Assembly (NCBI RefSeq): GCF_030297595.1
Contig: NZ_AP028138.1
Location: 62,001-126,000, forward strand
DNA length: 64,000 bases
DNA from: Polynucleobacter sp. HIN7
Lineage (GTDB): Bacteria; Pseudomonadota; Gammaproteobacteria; Burkholderiales; Burkholderiaceae
Direction of reading: 5' to 3'
The notes beneath the pieces were generated by a model that saw nothing but the letters and a program-made list of their open reading frames with translations, did not search any database and was not told the origin of the DNA. Below are positions 1 through 9,813 of this stretch, piece after piece. A program made the translations under genes and the position numbers. How positions within the stretch are numbered: position 1 is the first letter of the stretch; every line of letters begins with the position of its first letter.

Positions 1-439
1 GAGTCGTATTGTGAAAGATTTGGCGGCAACTTTAGCTCCTGGGCAGCCGGTTTACATCATTTTGTACGCCACTGCCATTATTTTCTTCTGCTTTTTCTAT
101 ACTGCCTTGGTTTTTAACAGCCGCGATACGGCCGACAACTTGAAAAAGAGCGGTGCATTTGTTCCAGGTATTCGTCCGGGCGATCAGACGGCGCGCTACA
201 TCGACAAAATTCTTGTTCGTTTAACTTTGGCTGGCGCAATTTATATGGTTTTAGTGTGCTTATTGCCCGAGTTTTTGGTTTTGAAATACAACGTTCCTTT
301 CTACTTTGGCGGGACATCGTTGTTAATTATTGTTGTGGTTGCGATGGACTTTATGGCTCAGGTGCAATCATTTGTGATGCAACAGCAGTACGGCTCTCTG
401 ATGAAGAAAGCCAACTTTAAGATGGGACCCACTCTCTAA
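1..439 (+). CDS. secY: Protein translocase subunit SecY, C-terminal part (partial)
   Basis: C-terminal third of SecY, the pore-forming subunit of the inner-membrane SecYEG translocon that exports or inserts unfolded proteins. The reading frame is open from the left edge, so the start lies outside the window. The remaining ~145 residues show three strongly hydrophobic segments, the conserved stretch [10 protein letters not shown] that follows a cytoplasmic loop, and the final cytoplasmic tail with [13 protein letters not shown]. The stop codon is one base before the infA ATG. This is the usual end of the spc operon in betaproteobacteria, where secY-infA-rpmJ run straight into the alpha operon. 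Confidence 0.96.
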   Translation, partial: SRIVKDLAATLAPGQPVYIILYATAIIFFCFFYTALVFNSRDTADNLKKSGAFVPGIRPGDQTARYIDKILVRLTLAGAIYMVLVCLLPEFLVLKYNVPFYFGGTSLLIIVVVAMDFMAQVQSFVMQQQYGSLMKKANFKMGPTL

Positions 440-440
440 G

Positions 441-659
441 ATGCCTAAAGACGATGTAATTCAGATGGCAGGGGAAATTGTTGAAAACCTCCCCAATGCC
501 ATGTTTAGGGTGAAGTTAGAGAATGGGCATGTAGTTTTAGGTCATATTTCTGGGAAGATGCGGATGCATTACATCCGAATCCTGCCAGGAGACAAGGTAA
601 CTGTGGAAATGACCCCATACGATTTAACGCGCGCAAGAATTATCTTCCGTGCGAAGTAA
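441..659 (+). CDS. infA: Translation initiation factor IF-1
   Basis: IF-1 binds the ribosomal A site of the 30S subunit and works with IF-2 and IF-3 during initiation. The 72-residue product is the normal full length and is a single S1/OB-fold domain, with the family signatures FRVKLENGH and [17 protein letters not shown]. It starts one base after the secY stop, so it is translationally coupled to it. Many betaproteobacteria carry a second infA elsewhere; nothing here shows whether this organism does. Confidence 0.97.
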   Translation: MPKDDVIQMAGEIVENLPNAMFRVKLENGHVVLGHISGKMRMHYIRILPGDKVTVEMTPYDLTRARIIFRAK

Positions 660-680
660 GGATTATTAAAGAGGTGAATG

Positions 681-797
681 ATGAAAGTATTGGCATCCGT
701 TAAATGTATTTGCCGCAATTGCAAAATCATCAAGCGTAAGCGCGTGGTGCGTGTGATCTGCTCGTCCGATCCACGTCATAAGCAGCGTCAAGGTTAA
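681..797 (+). CDS. rpmJ: 50S ribosomal protein L36
   Basis: A 38-residue ORF starting at ATG 681 behind an AGAGGTG ribosome-binding site and ending with TAA 795-797. The product is very basic and has the L36 zinc-ribbon ligands Cys11, Cys14, Cys27 and His33. L36 sits on the large subunit near the peptidyl-transferase region. It lies between infA and rpsM as in the E. coli and Burkholderia operons. It is a zinc-binding (C+) type paralogue, because all four ligands are present. Confidence 0.96.
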   Translation: MKVLASVKCICRNCKIIKRKRVVRVICSSDPRHKQRQG

Positions 798-820
798 TTC
801 GGTTAAGTAGAGGAATTTAT

Positions 821-1186
821 ATGGCACGTATCGCTGGGGTAAATATCCCAAATCATCAACATACTGTGATTGGTTTAACCGCCATTTACGGTATTGGCAA
901 AGCACAAGCTCTCAAGATCTGTGAGAACACGGGTGTTGCAATCGATAAGAAAGTGAAAGATCTTACCGATGCTGAGCTCGAGAAGCTGCGTGATGAAGTG
1001 GGTAAGCGCACCACAGAGGGTGATTTGCGTCGTGAAGTCACCATGAACATTAAACGTTTAATGGACTTGGCTTGCTATCGCGGTATTCGTCATCGAAAGG
1101 GTTTACCAGTGCGCGGCCAGAGAACGAAGACCAATGCCCGTACCCGTAAAGGCCCCCGTAAGGCTGGCGTTGCACTCAAGAAATAA
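821..1186 (+). CDS. rpsM: 30S ribosomal protein S13
   Basis: S13 sits at the head of the 30S subunit and contacts the P-site tRNA and bridges to L5. At 121 residues it is full length. It begins [11 protein letters not shown] and carries the conserved [20 protein letters not shown] segment and a basic C-terminal tail ending in KK. It opens the alpha operon (rpsM-rpsK-rpsD-rpoA-rplQ). In E. coli this is the gene whose leader is the target of S4 repression; the 23-base gap upstream here is too short for an equally large leader pseudoknot unless it extends back into rpmJ. Confidence 0.97.
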   Translation: MARIAGVNIPNHQHTVIGLTAIYGIGKAQALKICENTGVAIDKKVKDLTDAELEKLRDEVGKRTTEGDLRREVTMNIKRLMDLACYRGIRHRKGLPVRGQRTKTNARTRKGPRKAGVALKK

Positions 1187-1198
1187 TTAGGAACTGAT

Positions 1199-1612
1199 AT
1201 GGCAAAAGCACAACAAACCGCCGCAAATGCAAGTGCACAACGCGCTCGTAAGAAGGTTAAAAAGAACGTCGCCGATGGTATCGCACACGTGCATGCATCG
1301 TTTAATAACACCATTGTGACCATTACCGACCGTCAAGGAAACGCCTTGTCGTGGGCAACATCAGGCGGTCAAGGATTTAAGGGTTCACGTAAGTCAACGC
1401 CATTTGCAGCTCAGGTTGCTGCTGAAGTGGCTGGTAAGGCAGCAATTGAGTGTGGGATTAAGAATTTAGAAGTTCAGATTAAGGGCCCGGGTCCTGGTCG
1501 CGAGTCTGCGGTTCGTGCATTGAACTCGTTAGGGATCAAGATTGTTGAGATCCAGGACGTGACTCCGGTTCCTCACAATGGTTGCCGCCCTCCAAAGCGT
1601 CGCCGTATCTAA
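1199..1612 (+). CDS. rpsK: 30S ribosomal protein S11
   Basis: S11 lies on the platform of the 30S subunit and helps shape the mRNA exit and E-site region. The 137-residue protein has a slightly long, Ala/Gln-rich N-terminal extension before the conserved core ([36 protein letters not shown]). It ends with the family's [13 protein letters not shown] tail. It lies 12 bases after rpsM and is followed by an unusually long (115-base) spacer before rpsD. Confidence 0.97.
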   Translation: MAKAQQTAANASAQRARKKVKKNVADGIAHVHASFNNTIVTITDRQGNALSWATSGGQGFKGSRKSTPFAAQVAAEVAGKAAIECGIKNLEVQIKGPGPGRESAVRALNSLGIKIVEIQDVTPVPHNGCRPPKRRRI

Positions 1613-1630
1613 TTTTTGCAGTACCAAGCC

Positions 1631-1709
1631 GCTGGCTTTGCCAGCAATTGTTTAATAAGCCCACCGTTCGTTGGTAGTTACAGCGAACTCACCTCGGTAA
1701 CCATCGAGG
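1631..1709 (+). promoter_or_regulatory. Structured rpsD leader with three stem-loops
   Basis: The 115-base rpsK-rpsD spacer holds three successive inverted repeats. They are GCTGGC/GCCAGC (1631-1636 with 1640-1645, loop TTT), GTTCG/CGAAC (1666-1670 with 1684-1688) and CCTCG/CGAGG (1692-1696 with 1705-1709). The last ends shortly before the AAAGGAAG ribosome-binding site of rpsD. No T-run follows the first stem, so it is not a classic terminator. S4 is the autogenous repressor of this operon in E. coli, so a regulatory or RNA-processing role is plausible, but this is inference. Confidence 0.45.
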
Positions 1710-1727
1710 CATAGAAAGGAAGAAATC

Positions 1728-2351
1728 GTGGCACGTTATTTAGGCCCTAAAGCCAAACTATCTCGTCGGGAAGGTACCGACTTATTTTTAAAGAGCGCAC
1801 GCCGTGCTTTATCGGACAAGTGCAAACTAGACAGCAAACCAGGACAGCACGGTCGCACCTCAGGTGCTCGTACTTCTGACTTCGGTAATCAGTTGCGTGA
1901 AAAGCAAAAGGTGAAGCGGATTTATGGCGTGCTCGAGCGTCAATTCCGTCGCTATTTTGCTGAAGCTGAGCGCCGTAAAGGTAATACTGGTGAGACCTTA
2001 TTGCAACTGCTTGAGTCCCGTTTAGATAATGTGGTTTATCGCATGGGTTTTGGCTCAACTCGCGCTGAAGCGCGTCAGTTGGTATCGCATGCAGCAATTA
2101 CGGTAAATGGCCAAGTGGTCAATATTCCGTCCATGCAGGTTCGTCCCGGCGATGTCATTGCAATTCGTGAGAAGGCAAAGAAGCAAACTCGTATCCAAGA
2201 AGCACTAAATCTTGCTTCGCAAGTTGGTTCAATTAATTGGGTCAGCGTTGATGCAAGCAAGCTCGAGGGAACGTTTAAACAAGTACCAGATCGCGATGAA
2301 ATCAGCGGTGATATCAACGAAAGTTTGATCGTCGAATTGTATTCACGCTAA
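1728..2351 (+). CDS. rpsD: 30S ribosomal protein S4
   Basis: S4 nucleates 16S rRNA folding and, in E. coli, also represses translation of its own operon. The 207-residue protein starts at GTG 1728 with a good AAAGGAAG ribosome-binding site. It begins [16 protein letters not shown], has the mid-region [20 protein letters not shown] typical of the S4 RNA-binding domain, and ends VELYSR. The spacing and structured leader upstream suggest some expression separate from rpsK. Confidence 0.97.
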   Translation: MARYLGPKAKLSRREGTDLFLKSARRALSDKCKLDSKPGQHGRTSGARTSDFGNQLREKQKVKRIYGVLERQFRRYFAEAERRKGNTGETLLQLLESRLDNVVYRMGFGSTRAEARQLVSHAAITVNGQVVNIPSMQVRPGDVIAIREKAKKQTRIQEALNLASQVGSINWVSVDASKLEGTFKQVPDRDEISGDINESLIVELYSR

Positions 2352-2379
2352 TACTGCACCTCTTAAGGAAAAGATATCT

Positions 2380-3360
2380 ATGCAAACAAATTTGCTTAAA
2401 CCAAAAATCATTTCTGTTGAAGCACTCGGTGCAAACCAGGCTAAGGTTGTGATGGAGCCATTTGAGCGTGGCTATGGCCACACGCTTGGTAATGCATTAC
2501 GTCGTGTTTTGTTGTCTTCCATGGTTGGTTTTGCTCCAACCGAAGTAGCGATTGCTGGTGTTGTTCACGAGTACTCAACCTTGGATGGTGTTCAGGAAGA
2601 TGTTGTGAACTTGCTACTCAATTTAAAGGGGGTTGTTTTCAAGTTACAGTCCCGGGATGAAGTGACGATCAATTTGCGTAAAGAAGGTCCTGGCGTTGTT
2701 TACGCTAAGGATATTGATCTTCCCCATGATGTTGAAATCATTAATCCAGAGCATGTCATTGCACACTTAGCGGCTGGCGGTAAGCTCGATATGCAGATCA
2801 AGGTTGAAAAGGGTCGCGGATATGTACCGGGAAATATGCGTCAGTATCAAGATGAAGCGACTAAGCTAATCGGCCGTATTGTGTTGGATGCATCATTTAG
2901 CCCAATTAATCGTGTTAGCTATGCGGTTGAGTCTGCTCGTGTTGAGCAACGTACCGATTTAGATCGTTTGGTGATGACTATTGAAACCAATGGCGTGATC
3001 TCTCCTGAAGAATCAATTCGCCAGGCCGCCAGTATTTTGGTTGACCAGTTGGTCGTATTTGCCGCCTTAGAGAGCAGTCAAGTGAGCGGTGAGTTGGCTC
3101 CAAGTCGCTCAACCATGGTTGATCCGTTGTTGATGAGACCTGTTGATGATTTAGAGTTGACCGTTCGCTCTGCAAACTGCCTAAAGGCTGAGAACATTTA
3201 CTACATCGGTGATTTGATTCAGCGTACTGAAAATGAATTACTCAAGACGCCTAATTTGGGCCGCAAGTCTTTGAATGAAATCAAGGACGTATTGGCAGCC
3301 CGTGGTTTAAGTCTTGGGATGAAGCTCGACAGCTGGCCTCCAGCGACTCTCGGGCAATAA
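2380..3360 (+). CDS. rpoA: DNA-directed RNA polymerase subunit alpha
   Basis: The alpha subunit dimerises to scaffold the beta and beta' subunits; its C-terminal domain binds UP elements and activators. The 326-residue protein has the N-terminal assembly domain (for example [18 protein letters not shown]), a flexible linker around residue 235-250, and the C-terminal helix-hairpin-helix domain starting near [19 protein letters not shown] with the later [16 protein letters not shown] motif. Length and position in the alpha operon are normal. Confidence 0.98.
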   Translation: MQTNLLKPKIISVEALGANQAKVVMEPFERGYGHTLGNALRRVLLSSMVGFAPTEVAIAGVVHEYSTLDGVQEDVVNLLLNLKGVVFKLQSRDEVTINLRKEGPGVVYAKDIDLPHDVEIINPEHVIAHLAAGGKLDMQIKVEKGRGYVPGNMRQYQDEATKLIGRIVLDASFSPINRVSYAVESARVEQRTDLDRLVMTIETNGVISPEESIRQAASILVDQLVVFAALESSQVSGELAPSRSTMVDPLLMRPVDDLELTVRSANCLKAENIYYIGDLIQRTENELLKTPNLGRKSLNEIKDVLAARGLSLGMKLDSWPPATLGQ

Positions 3361-3376
3361 TTAGAAAGGAAGCATC

Positions 3377-3775
3377 ATGCGTCATGGTAATGGCTTACGC
3401 AAACTAAATCGCACCTCATCGCATCGTTTGGCGATGTTGCGCAATATGTCGAACTCACTGATCGAGCACGAAGTTATTAAGACAACCCTGCCAAAGGCAA
3501 AAGAATTGCGGATGGTGGTTGAGCCTTTGATTACTTTGGGTAAGAAAGATAATTTAGCGAACCGCCGTTTGGCATTCAATCGTTTGCGCGATCGTGAAAT
3601 GGTAAGCAAATTGTTTACTGAGCTCGGCCCACGTTATGCAACTCGACCAGGTGGTTATCTCCGTATTCTGAAATTTGGTTTTCGGCACGGTGACAATGCC
3701 CCAATGGCACTGGTTGAGTTGGTTGATCGCCCTGAAGTTGAAGAGGCGCCTCAACAAGAGCCTGCAGCAGCATAA
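3377..3775 (+). CDS. rplQ: 50S ribosomal protein L17
   Basis: L17 lies near the polypeptide exit tunnel of the large subunit. The 132-residue protein begins [17 protein letters not shown], a nearly invariant start. After the ~115-residue core it has a short acidic, Ala/Pro-rich tail ([13 protein letters not shown]) of the kind often found in Burkholderiales. It is the last gene of the alpha operon and is followed by a clear intrinsic terminator. Confidence 0.97.
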   Translation: MRHGNGLRKLNRTSSHRLAMLRNMSNSLIEHEVIKTTLPKAKELRMVVEPLITLGKKDNLANRRLAFNRLRDREMVSKLFTELGPRYATRPGGYLRILKFGFRHGDNAPMALVELVDRPEVEEAPQQEPAAA

Positions 3776-3794
3776 ATTAGCATCGGGTATAGTT

Positions 3795-3820
3795 AAAGCC
3801 AGGCTTCGGTCTGGCTTTTT
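3795..3820 (+). terminator. Rho-independent terminator of the alpha operon
   Basis: An 8-bp perfect stem AAAGCCAG (3795-3802) pairs with CTGGCTTT (3811-3818) around an 8-base loop that contains CTTCGG. The T-run 3816-3820 follows directly. It lies 19 bases after the rplQ stop and before cutA, so it ends the ribosomal operon. Confidence 0.88.
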
Positions 3821-3851
3821 CATTTAACCCACTGCTTGAGCCATCTTTTGT

Positions 3852-4172
3852 ATGGATTCGATACTGATCGTAACCACGACTTTGCCCACGATGGATGCGG
3901 CTAGATTACTAGGTCAGCAATTAATCGATGAGCGTTTTGCAGCCTGTGTACAAATTCAGGAGGGCGTGCAATCGATCTATCGATGGGATGGAAAGGTTTG
4001 CAATGACACCGAAGTTCTATTAAGTGCTAAAACAGCAACAACTCAATGGAAGGGCATTGAGGCATTTATTAAGGCCCATCACCCTTATCAGTTGCCAGAG
4101 ATCATCGCTTTGAAACCAGTTGAATACTCCCAGGCATATGGGCGCTGGGTGAATGAGGAAACAAAGTCATGA
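3852..4172 (+). CDS. cutA: Divalent-cation tolerance protein CutA
   Basis: CutA1 family: small trimeric ferredoxin-like proteins linked in E. coli genetics to copper tolerance, with a biochemical role that is still unclear. At 106 residues it is full length. It starts with the beta strand ILIVTTTLP, has the conserved ERFAACVQI segment with a cysteine, then IYRWDGKV, HPYQLPEIIAL and YGRWV. Its stop overlaps the dsbD start by four bases (ATGA), so the two are coupled. The same cutA-dsbD pairing is common in proteobacteria. Confidence 0.93.
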   Translation: MDSILIVTTTLPTMDAARLLGQQLIDERFAACVQIQEGVQSIYRWDGKVCNDTEVLLSAKTATTQWKGIEAFIKAHHPYQLPEIIALKPVEYSQAYGRWVNEETKS

Positions 4173-5851
4173 AGAGAATTCAATATGGCTTGGTTCAACT
4201 CTTGCTGTTTCTACTATCGAGTGTCGCACTCCTTGGTTCAGTAAATGCCAAGGAATTTCTACCTCCCGAAAAGGCATTTATTGTGGAGGCGACATGGATT
4301 GCCAATGCCAATGAAATTGCCATTGAGTATCGACCGGTTTCGGGTTATTACATTTACCAGGAGTCTTTAGCGTATCGGCTGTTCATCAATGACAAGCCAA
4401 GCGCTCCCAAGAGCATTCAAATTCCTAAAGGGGTTGAAAAGTTTGATGAGACCTTTGGGAAAAAAATGGAGATTTTTCCAAAACCATTCGAAGTTCTTAT
4501 TGGGTTGCCAGAATCTCCACAAAGCGGTATTCGCCTAGAGATTGATTTGCAGGGTTGTGCTGACGGTGGCATTTGTTATCCACCCATGACCTATCAATAC
4601 TTCATAGCAGCTCCAGGCGTTCGAGTGGCGCCCATCCCTGAAGGTGATGCAGCGCCAATCCGTACTATCGCCACAAACTCAACACCATTTAGCCTCACGG
4701 ATTTATGGAGTGGGCGCGATGATGTCACATCAATTAAAAGCTATTTAGAGAATGCCAAACCGTTTTATCTATTGATCGGATTCTTTATTCTTGGGATTGC
4801 GCTTGCCTTTACGCCTTGCGTATTACCCATGCTCCCGATTTTGAGCAGTATTGTTTTGGGTCGCCAAGATGGCAGCCCAATTAGCAAGACCCGATCGGCT
4901 TATCTTGCTTTGGCCTACATTTTGGGCATGGCCTTGTTATATGCCTTAGCGGGGGTTTTAACAGCGGCATTAGGAAGCGGCGTACAGCGCGCCCTTCAAA
5001 GTCCCATTGCCCTCATTTTGTTTGCTCTCCTTTTATTATTTTTGGCTGGCAGCTTATTTGGTTTATACGAGCTAAAGATGCCCCAAGGATGGCAAACCAA
5101 AGTCGATCAATTGGCCGGGCGACAAAAGGGCGGAAGTATTGTCGGGGCTTTTAGCCTTGGCGCAATTTCAACGCTGGTTGCAAGCCCTTGTATTACAGCA
5201 CCCTTAGCCAGTGTTTTAGGGTTTGTGGCACAAACCGGATCGATGGCGCTTGGTGGGGGCTTACTATTTGTGATGGCCTTAGGGATGGGATTGCCCTTAT
5301 TGCTCATCGCATTGGGCGCTAGAAGTTTTTTGCCGCAAACGGGCGCTTGGATGATGTGGTTACAGCGCGCTCTTGGGCTAGTGTTGGTTGCTTTAGCTAT
5401 TTGGATTGTGTGGCCAGCAATTTCCGTCCTAACTGGTAACCAAACTCAAACAAGTACTCGTACTGAAAAACGAATTCCTCCAGATTTGGTATTTCAGGTT
5501 GTGCGATCGAGTGAAGAGCTCGAGCGTATTATGCAAAAGGCTAAGGCTGACAATAAACCCGTCATGCTCGATTACTACGCTGATTGGTGTATTTCTTGTA
5601 AAGAGATGGAAGCCATTACTTTTACCAATGCAGAGGTTGGAAAAGCCATGGGTCGTTTTGTACTAATACAAGCCGATGTCACCATCAACAATCCACAAAC
5701 GCAAGCGCTTCTGAAACAATTTGGTTTGTATGGCCCGCCCGCAATTTTGTTCTTCAATGGTGCTGGTGAAGAACAAAAATCGTTACGGGTAGTGGGTTTT
5801 ATGACTCCCAGTCGTTTTCTAGAGCGCCTGCAAGAGTTAGGAGCGAAATAA
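4169..5851 (+). CDS. dsbD: Thiol:disulfide interchange protein DsbD
   Basis: DsbD carries electrons from cytoplasmic thioredoxin across the inner membrane to keep periplasmic DsbC reduced. The 560-residue protein has an N-terminal signal sequence ending about residue 27 (VNA). It then has a periplasmic alpha domain with a Cys pair in GCADGGICYPP (about residues 129-136), a membrane domain of about eight helices with the redox cysteines in TPCVLPM (about 217) and SPCITAP (about 340), and a C-terminal thioredoxin-like gamma domain with DWCISCKEM (about 473 and 476). All six functional cysteines are present. A DsbC homologue is encoded at 60732-61448 in this window. Convergent with hemB, two bases apart. 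Confidence 0.95.
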   Translation: MKRIQYGLVQLLLFLLSSVALLGSVNAKEFLPPEKAFIVEATWIANANEIAIEYRPVSGYYIYQESLAYRLFINDKPSAPKSIQIPKGVEKFDETFGKKMEIFPKPFEVLIGLPESPQSGIRLEIDLQGCADGGICYPPMTYQYFIAAPGVRVAPIPEGDAAPIRTIATNSTPFSLTDLWSGRDDVTSIKSYLENAKPFYLLIGFFILGIALAFTPCVLPMLPILSSIVLGRQDGSPISKTRSAYLALAYILGMALLYALAGVLTAALGSGVQRALQSPIALILFALLLLFLAGSLFGLYELKMPQGWQTKVDQLAGRQKGGSIVGAFSLGAISTLVASPCITAPLASVLGFVAQTGSMALGGGLLFVMALGMGLPLLLIALGARSFLPQTGAWMMWLQRALGLVLVALAIWIVWPAISVLTGNQTQTSTRTEKRIPPDLVFQVVRSSEELERIMQKAKADNKPVMLDYYADWCISCKEMEAITFTNAEVGKAMGRFVLIQADVTINNPQTQALLKQFGLYGPPAILFFNGAGEEQKSLRVVGFMTPSRFLERLQELGAK

Positions 5852-5853
5852 TC

Positions 5854-6861
<1,008 letters not shown>

Positions 6862-6872
6862 TCAGGATAGGG

Positions 6873-7496
6873 TTAGGCGATGTTGCGCTCTGGAAAAAGC
6901 CATTGTTGAATAAGTGTATCGCTTTCCGAAAGACCGACCCGTTTTGTGCTGGAGAACAGTTGAGCTGTAATCTGTGCAGGGGCAAATTGCTTAATTTGTT
7001 CTGAGATGGCTTGCAGCAGGGCGCGGTTTTCGGAGAAAGTTTGTTTGTCTGACTTACTTAGCAAAATATGGATAGGTTTTTGGGTCACACTAAACCAGGC
7101 AATCATTTGTTCATCAAGTTCTGTTAAACCCCGTCGTGCATCCACAATTAAGATCAAACCAACCAAATTTTTACGGGTTTGCAAGTAGCGGCTTAAGATC
7201 TCGTTCCAGTGGGAGCGGGTTGCCTCACCAACTGCGGCATAGCCATAGCCTGGCAAGTCGACCAAATAGGCTAGTAACTCATCCTTGGCATAGATCCCAA
7301 AATAGTTGATGTGCTGGGTTCGACCCGGAGTTTTGCTCGCAAAAGCCAGGCGCTTTTGATTGCATAAGATATTGATTGCACTGGATTTTCCGGCATTGGA
7401 GCGACCCGCAAAGGCGATCTCAGGAAGCTCACCCTGGGGAAGCGTTTGCAGCTCATTGACCGTGGTAAAAAAGCGGGCTTGGTGCAGTTTAGACAT
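6873..7496 (-). CDS. engB: Ribosome-biogenesis GTP-binding protein EngB (YsxC/YihA)
   Basis: EngB is an essential GTPase acting late in assembly of the large ribosomal subunit and needed for cell division. The 207-residue protein has the P-loop GRSNAGKSS, the switch region [11 protein letters not shown], the G3 motif DLPGYGYA and a G4 motif LLSKSDK (SKSD instead of the usual TKxD). It lies upstream of hemB on the minus strand and diverges from the cytochrome c4 gene. In many proteobacteria engB also diverges from a cytochrome c4 gene, which supports both calls. Confidence 0.96.
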   Translation of the reverse strand: MSKLHQARFFTTVNELQTLPQGELPEIAFAGRSNAGKSSAINILCNQKRLAFASKTPGRTQHINYFGIYAKDELLAYLVDLPGYGYAAVGEATRSHWNEILSRYLQTRKNLVGLILIVDARRGLTELDEQMIAWFSVTQKPIHILLSKSDKQTFSENRALLQAISEQIKQFAPAQITAQLFSSTKRVGLSESDTLIQQWLFPERNIA

Positions 7497-7563
7497 GAAT
7501 GGAAGCTATTGTAAAATCACATGAATTTCGTTTGAACATTTCAAAGTAGGCTAGGTACCCATA

Positions 7564-8277
7564 ATGCGCTATAGCAGCAAATTCTCCAAATTAAATATCT
7601 CTGTCCTGATGGCTGTTTTAGTTGGTGGTTTTATATCGTTCGCTCATGCGGCTGAGCCTGCAAAAGCTGACGCCCCAACAATGACTACTAGTGCACCAAC
7701 TCCAGCAGTGATCAAGGCAGATGCTGCTGCAGGAGATGCTCTTTATAACAATGGCGACCCTAAGCGTGGAATCGTTTCTTGTGTCGGTTGCCATGGCCCA
7801 AATGGAAATAGTGGGGTTGCGTCATGGCCTAAGTTGGCTGCCCAGCACACGGCTTACACAGTAAAGCAACTTAAAAATTACAAAGATGGTACCCGGATGA
7901 ATCCCGTCATGATGGGAATGGTGGCTACGCTAACCGATCAAGACATGCTCAACTTGGCTGCGTATCTCAATAAACAAGAGCTGAAGTTGGGTACTGCGCA
8001 AAACAAAGACACCATTGCATTGGGACAACGGATTTATCGTGCAGGTATTGCTGAGAAAGGTATTCCAGCATGCTCAGGCTGCCATAGTCCGAATGGCGCT
8101 GGTATTCCTGCTCAGTACCCTCGTTTAAGTGGTCAATGGGCAGATTACTCGATCTCACAATTGATTGCATTTAGAGAGGGTACGCGCAAGAACAGTGTGC
8201 AAATGAGCACGATTGCTACCAAGATGTCTGACGCTGAAATGAAAGCCGTCTCGGATTACATGGCTGGGTTGCGTTAA
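7564..8277 (+). CDS. Di-haem cytochrome c4-type protein
   Basis: A periplasmic electron carrier with two class-I cytochrome c domains, likely passing electrons from the bc1 complex (petABC at 46-49 kb) to a terminal oxidase. The 237-residue protein starts with a signal peptide (cleaved near SFAHA). It then has an Ala/Pro-rich linker, a first haem site CVGCH at residues 73-77 and a second CSGCH at 170-174. Each domain has a downstream methionine ligand candidate (MNPVMMGM and NSVQMSTIA). Diverges from engB. Its stop lies inside a perfect inverted repeat shared with lysA. Confidence 0.93.
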   Translation: MRYSSKFSKLNISVLMAVLVGGFISFAHAAEPAKADAPTMTTSAPTPAVIKADAAAGDALYNNGDPKRGIVSCVGCHGPNGNSGVASWPKLAAQHTAYTVKQLKNYKDGTRMNPVMMGMVATLTDQDMLNLAAYLNKQELKLGTAQNKDTIALGQRIYRAGIAEKGIPACSGCHSPNGAGIPAQYPRLSGQWADYSISQLIAFREGTRKNSVQMSTIATKMSDAEMKAVSDYMAGLR

Positions 8278-8295
8278 TCGAATATTTCGATTAAC
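8273..8295. terminator. Perfect inverted repeat between convergent cytochrome c4 and lysA
   Basis: GTTAATCGAA (8273-8282) and TTCGATTAAC (8286-8295) are exact reverse complements separated by TAT. The left arm contains the TAA stop of the cytochrome gene and the right arm touches the TAG stop of lysA. There is no clear T-run on either side, so intrinsic termination would be weak. It may still act as a two-way terminator or an RNA-stabilising 3' hairpin. Confidence 0.55.
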
Positions 8296-9587
8296 TAGCT
8301 CGGCCCAATCGTTCGTTCATTCGCAAAGAGGCTATTTACAGACTCCCGCTCTCTGACCAAGTAAGCCTGGTCGCCGTCGACCATGACCTCTGCGGGCCGT
8401 CCCCGGGTGTTGTAGTTTGAAGCCATTACAAAGCCGTAGGCACCGGCTGACAAAATAGCCAGCACATCGCCTTCTTGAACAGCAAGGGCGCGATCCTTGC
8501 CTAACCAGTCGCCTGACTCACAAACAGGACCAACTACATCATAAGTGATTGCTTTACCAATTCCACTTTTGATAGGAACGATCGCATGATAGGCATCGTA
8601 TAGAGCTGGTCGCATTAAATCATTCATGGCGGCGTTCACAATGCAGAAGTTTTTATCTGCACCAGTTTTAAGATATTCAACTTGTGTTAATAGCACTCCC
8701 GCATTTCCGACTAAGGAGCGACCCGGTTCCAAAATGACATCCAAGTGCCCAAAGCCACGCTCATCCACACGATTGAGTAGGGTGTTGGTGAACTCGGTGA
8801 TATCGGGTGGTGCGTCCGAGCCGTAGTCGATCCCAAGGCCACCACCAAGATCGAGATGATGAATGACAATGCCATCACGTTTGAGTTGATCGATGAGATC
8901 AAGGACTTTATCAAGAGCATCGAGGTATGGCGATGTGCTAGTAATTTGGGAACCAATATGGCAATCAATGCCAACAATATCAATGTGGGGCAGTAGCGCC
9001 GCCTCTCGATACGTTTTTAGAACCTCAAAATAGGCAATCCCAAATTTATTATCTTTGAGACCCGTGGAAATATACGGATGGGTTTGCGCATCTACATCAG
9101 GGTTCACGCGCAATGAAACTGGGGCGCGAAGACCCAAACTCTTAGCAATGGAATTAATACGCTGCAGTTCAGGGATGGATTCGACGTTGATGCATTTGAC
9201 GCCAACCGAGAGGGCAAATTTAATTTCATCAGAGGATTTGCCGACTCCAGCAAAAACCATACTTTTTGGATCGGCTCCAACGTGAAGGGCTCGAGCGAGT
9301 TCGCCGCCGCTGACCAGATCAAATCCAGCACCTAATTGTTTGAGCTCATCTAAAACAGCGAGATTACTATTAGCCTTGACGGCGTAATGAATTCTGGCGC
9401 GGCGACTGCCGTTTGCACGGATACAGGCAACATCATAGGCGCGGTATGCCGTACAAATTGCATGCTTACTGTAAACATATAGAGGGGTGCCATATTGATT
9501 CGCTAAAGCAGATAGCGAAACACCTTCAGCAAACCACTCTCCATGGTGTTCAGTAAAGCCAGTTAATGATGGAATGGAATGCGTCAT
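8295..9587 (-). CDS. lysA: Diaminopimelate decarboxylase
   Basis: PLP-dependent fold-type III enzyme that decarboxylates meso-diaminopimelate to L-lysine, the last step of the DAP pathway. The 430-residue protein has the PLP lysine in HYAVKANSN near residue 70, HIGSQI, the glycine-rich phosphate-binding stretch DLGGGLGIDYG, and EPGRSLV. A CESGD motif near the C-terminus supplies the cysteine of the second subunit's active site. Its ATG overlaps the stop of the upstream lptM gene by one base (TAATG), so translation is probably coupled. Confidence 0.97.
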   Translation of the reverse strand: MTHSIPSLTGFTEHHGEWFAEGVSLSALANQYGTPLYVYSKHAICTAYRAYDVACIRANGSRRARIHYAVKANSNLAVLDELKQLGAGFDLVSGGELARALHVGADPKSMVFAGVGKSSDEIKFALSVGVKCINVESIPELQRINSIAKSLGLRAPVSLRVNPDVDAQTHPYISTGLKDNKFGIAYFEVLKTYREAALLPHIDIVGIDCHIGSQITSTSPYLDALDKVLDLIDQLKRDGIVIHHLDLGGGLGIDYGSDAPPDITEFTNTLLNRVDERGFGHLDVILEPGRSLVGNAGVLLTQVEYLKTGADKNFCIVNAAMNDLMRPALYDAYHAIVPIKSGIGKAITYDVVGPVCESGDWLGKDRALAVQEGDVLAILSAGAYGFVMASNYNTRGRPAEVMVDGDQAYLVRERESVNSLFANERTIGPS

Positions 9588-9784
9588 TACTTTGGCGAGC
9601 TCGTATTAGTGGGGGTCGATAAACCTGATTCTTTAGGAGGGTACAGAGTACCTTTGGGCTCCGGTTGGGTGGGCGCTGGTGGAGCGGGCGGTGGATTGGG
9701 TAAAAACAAAGGTCCTCTAACCCCACATCCAAGTAGGGACAGCAACACAACGTAAACTGGAATCTTAACTACAATCAATGTCAT
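9587..9784 (-). CDS. lptM: Small outer-membrane lipoprotein of the LptM (YifL) family
   Basis: A 65-residue lipoprotein starting at ATG 9784, chosen because it gives a clean signal peptide. The signal sequence ends in the lipobox LLGC and the mature protein starts CGVRGPLFLP, the hallmark of this family, followed by a Pro-rich, disordered tail. In E. coli LptM assists oxidative maturation of the LPS translocon LptD. The order cyaY (divergent)-lptM-lysA matches the family's usual setting beside cyaY and DAP/lysine genes. The frame is open further upstream, but that extension would overlap cyaY and bury the signal peptide. Confidence 0.88.
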   Translation of the reverse strand: MTLIVVKIPVYVVLLSLLGCGVRGPLFLPNPPPAPPAPTQPEPKGTLYPPKESGLSTPTNTSSPK

Positions 9785-9813
9785 CTGTTTAATCACCGGA
9801 ATTTGAATATAGC

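Noticed and set aside
1-3775. Minus-strand ORFs across the ribosomal operon (for example 1747-2097 and 3554-3823)
   Set aside because: They overlap essential ribosomal genes, have no ribosome-binding sites or family resemblance, and are explained as shadows.
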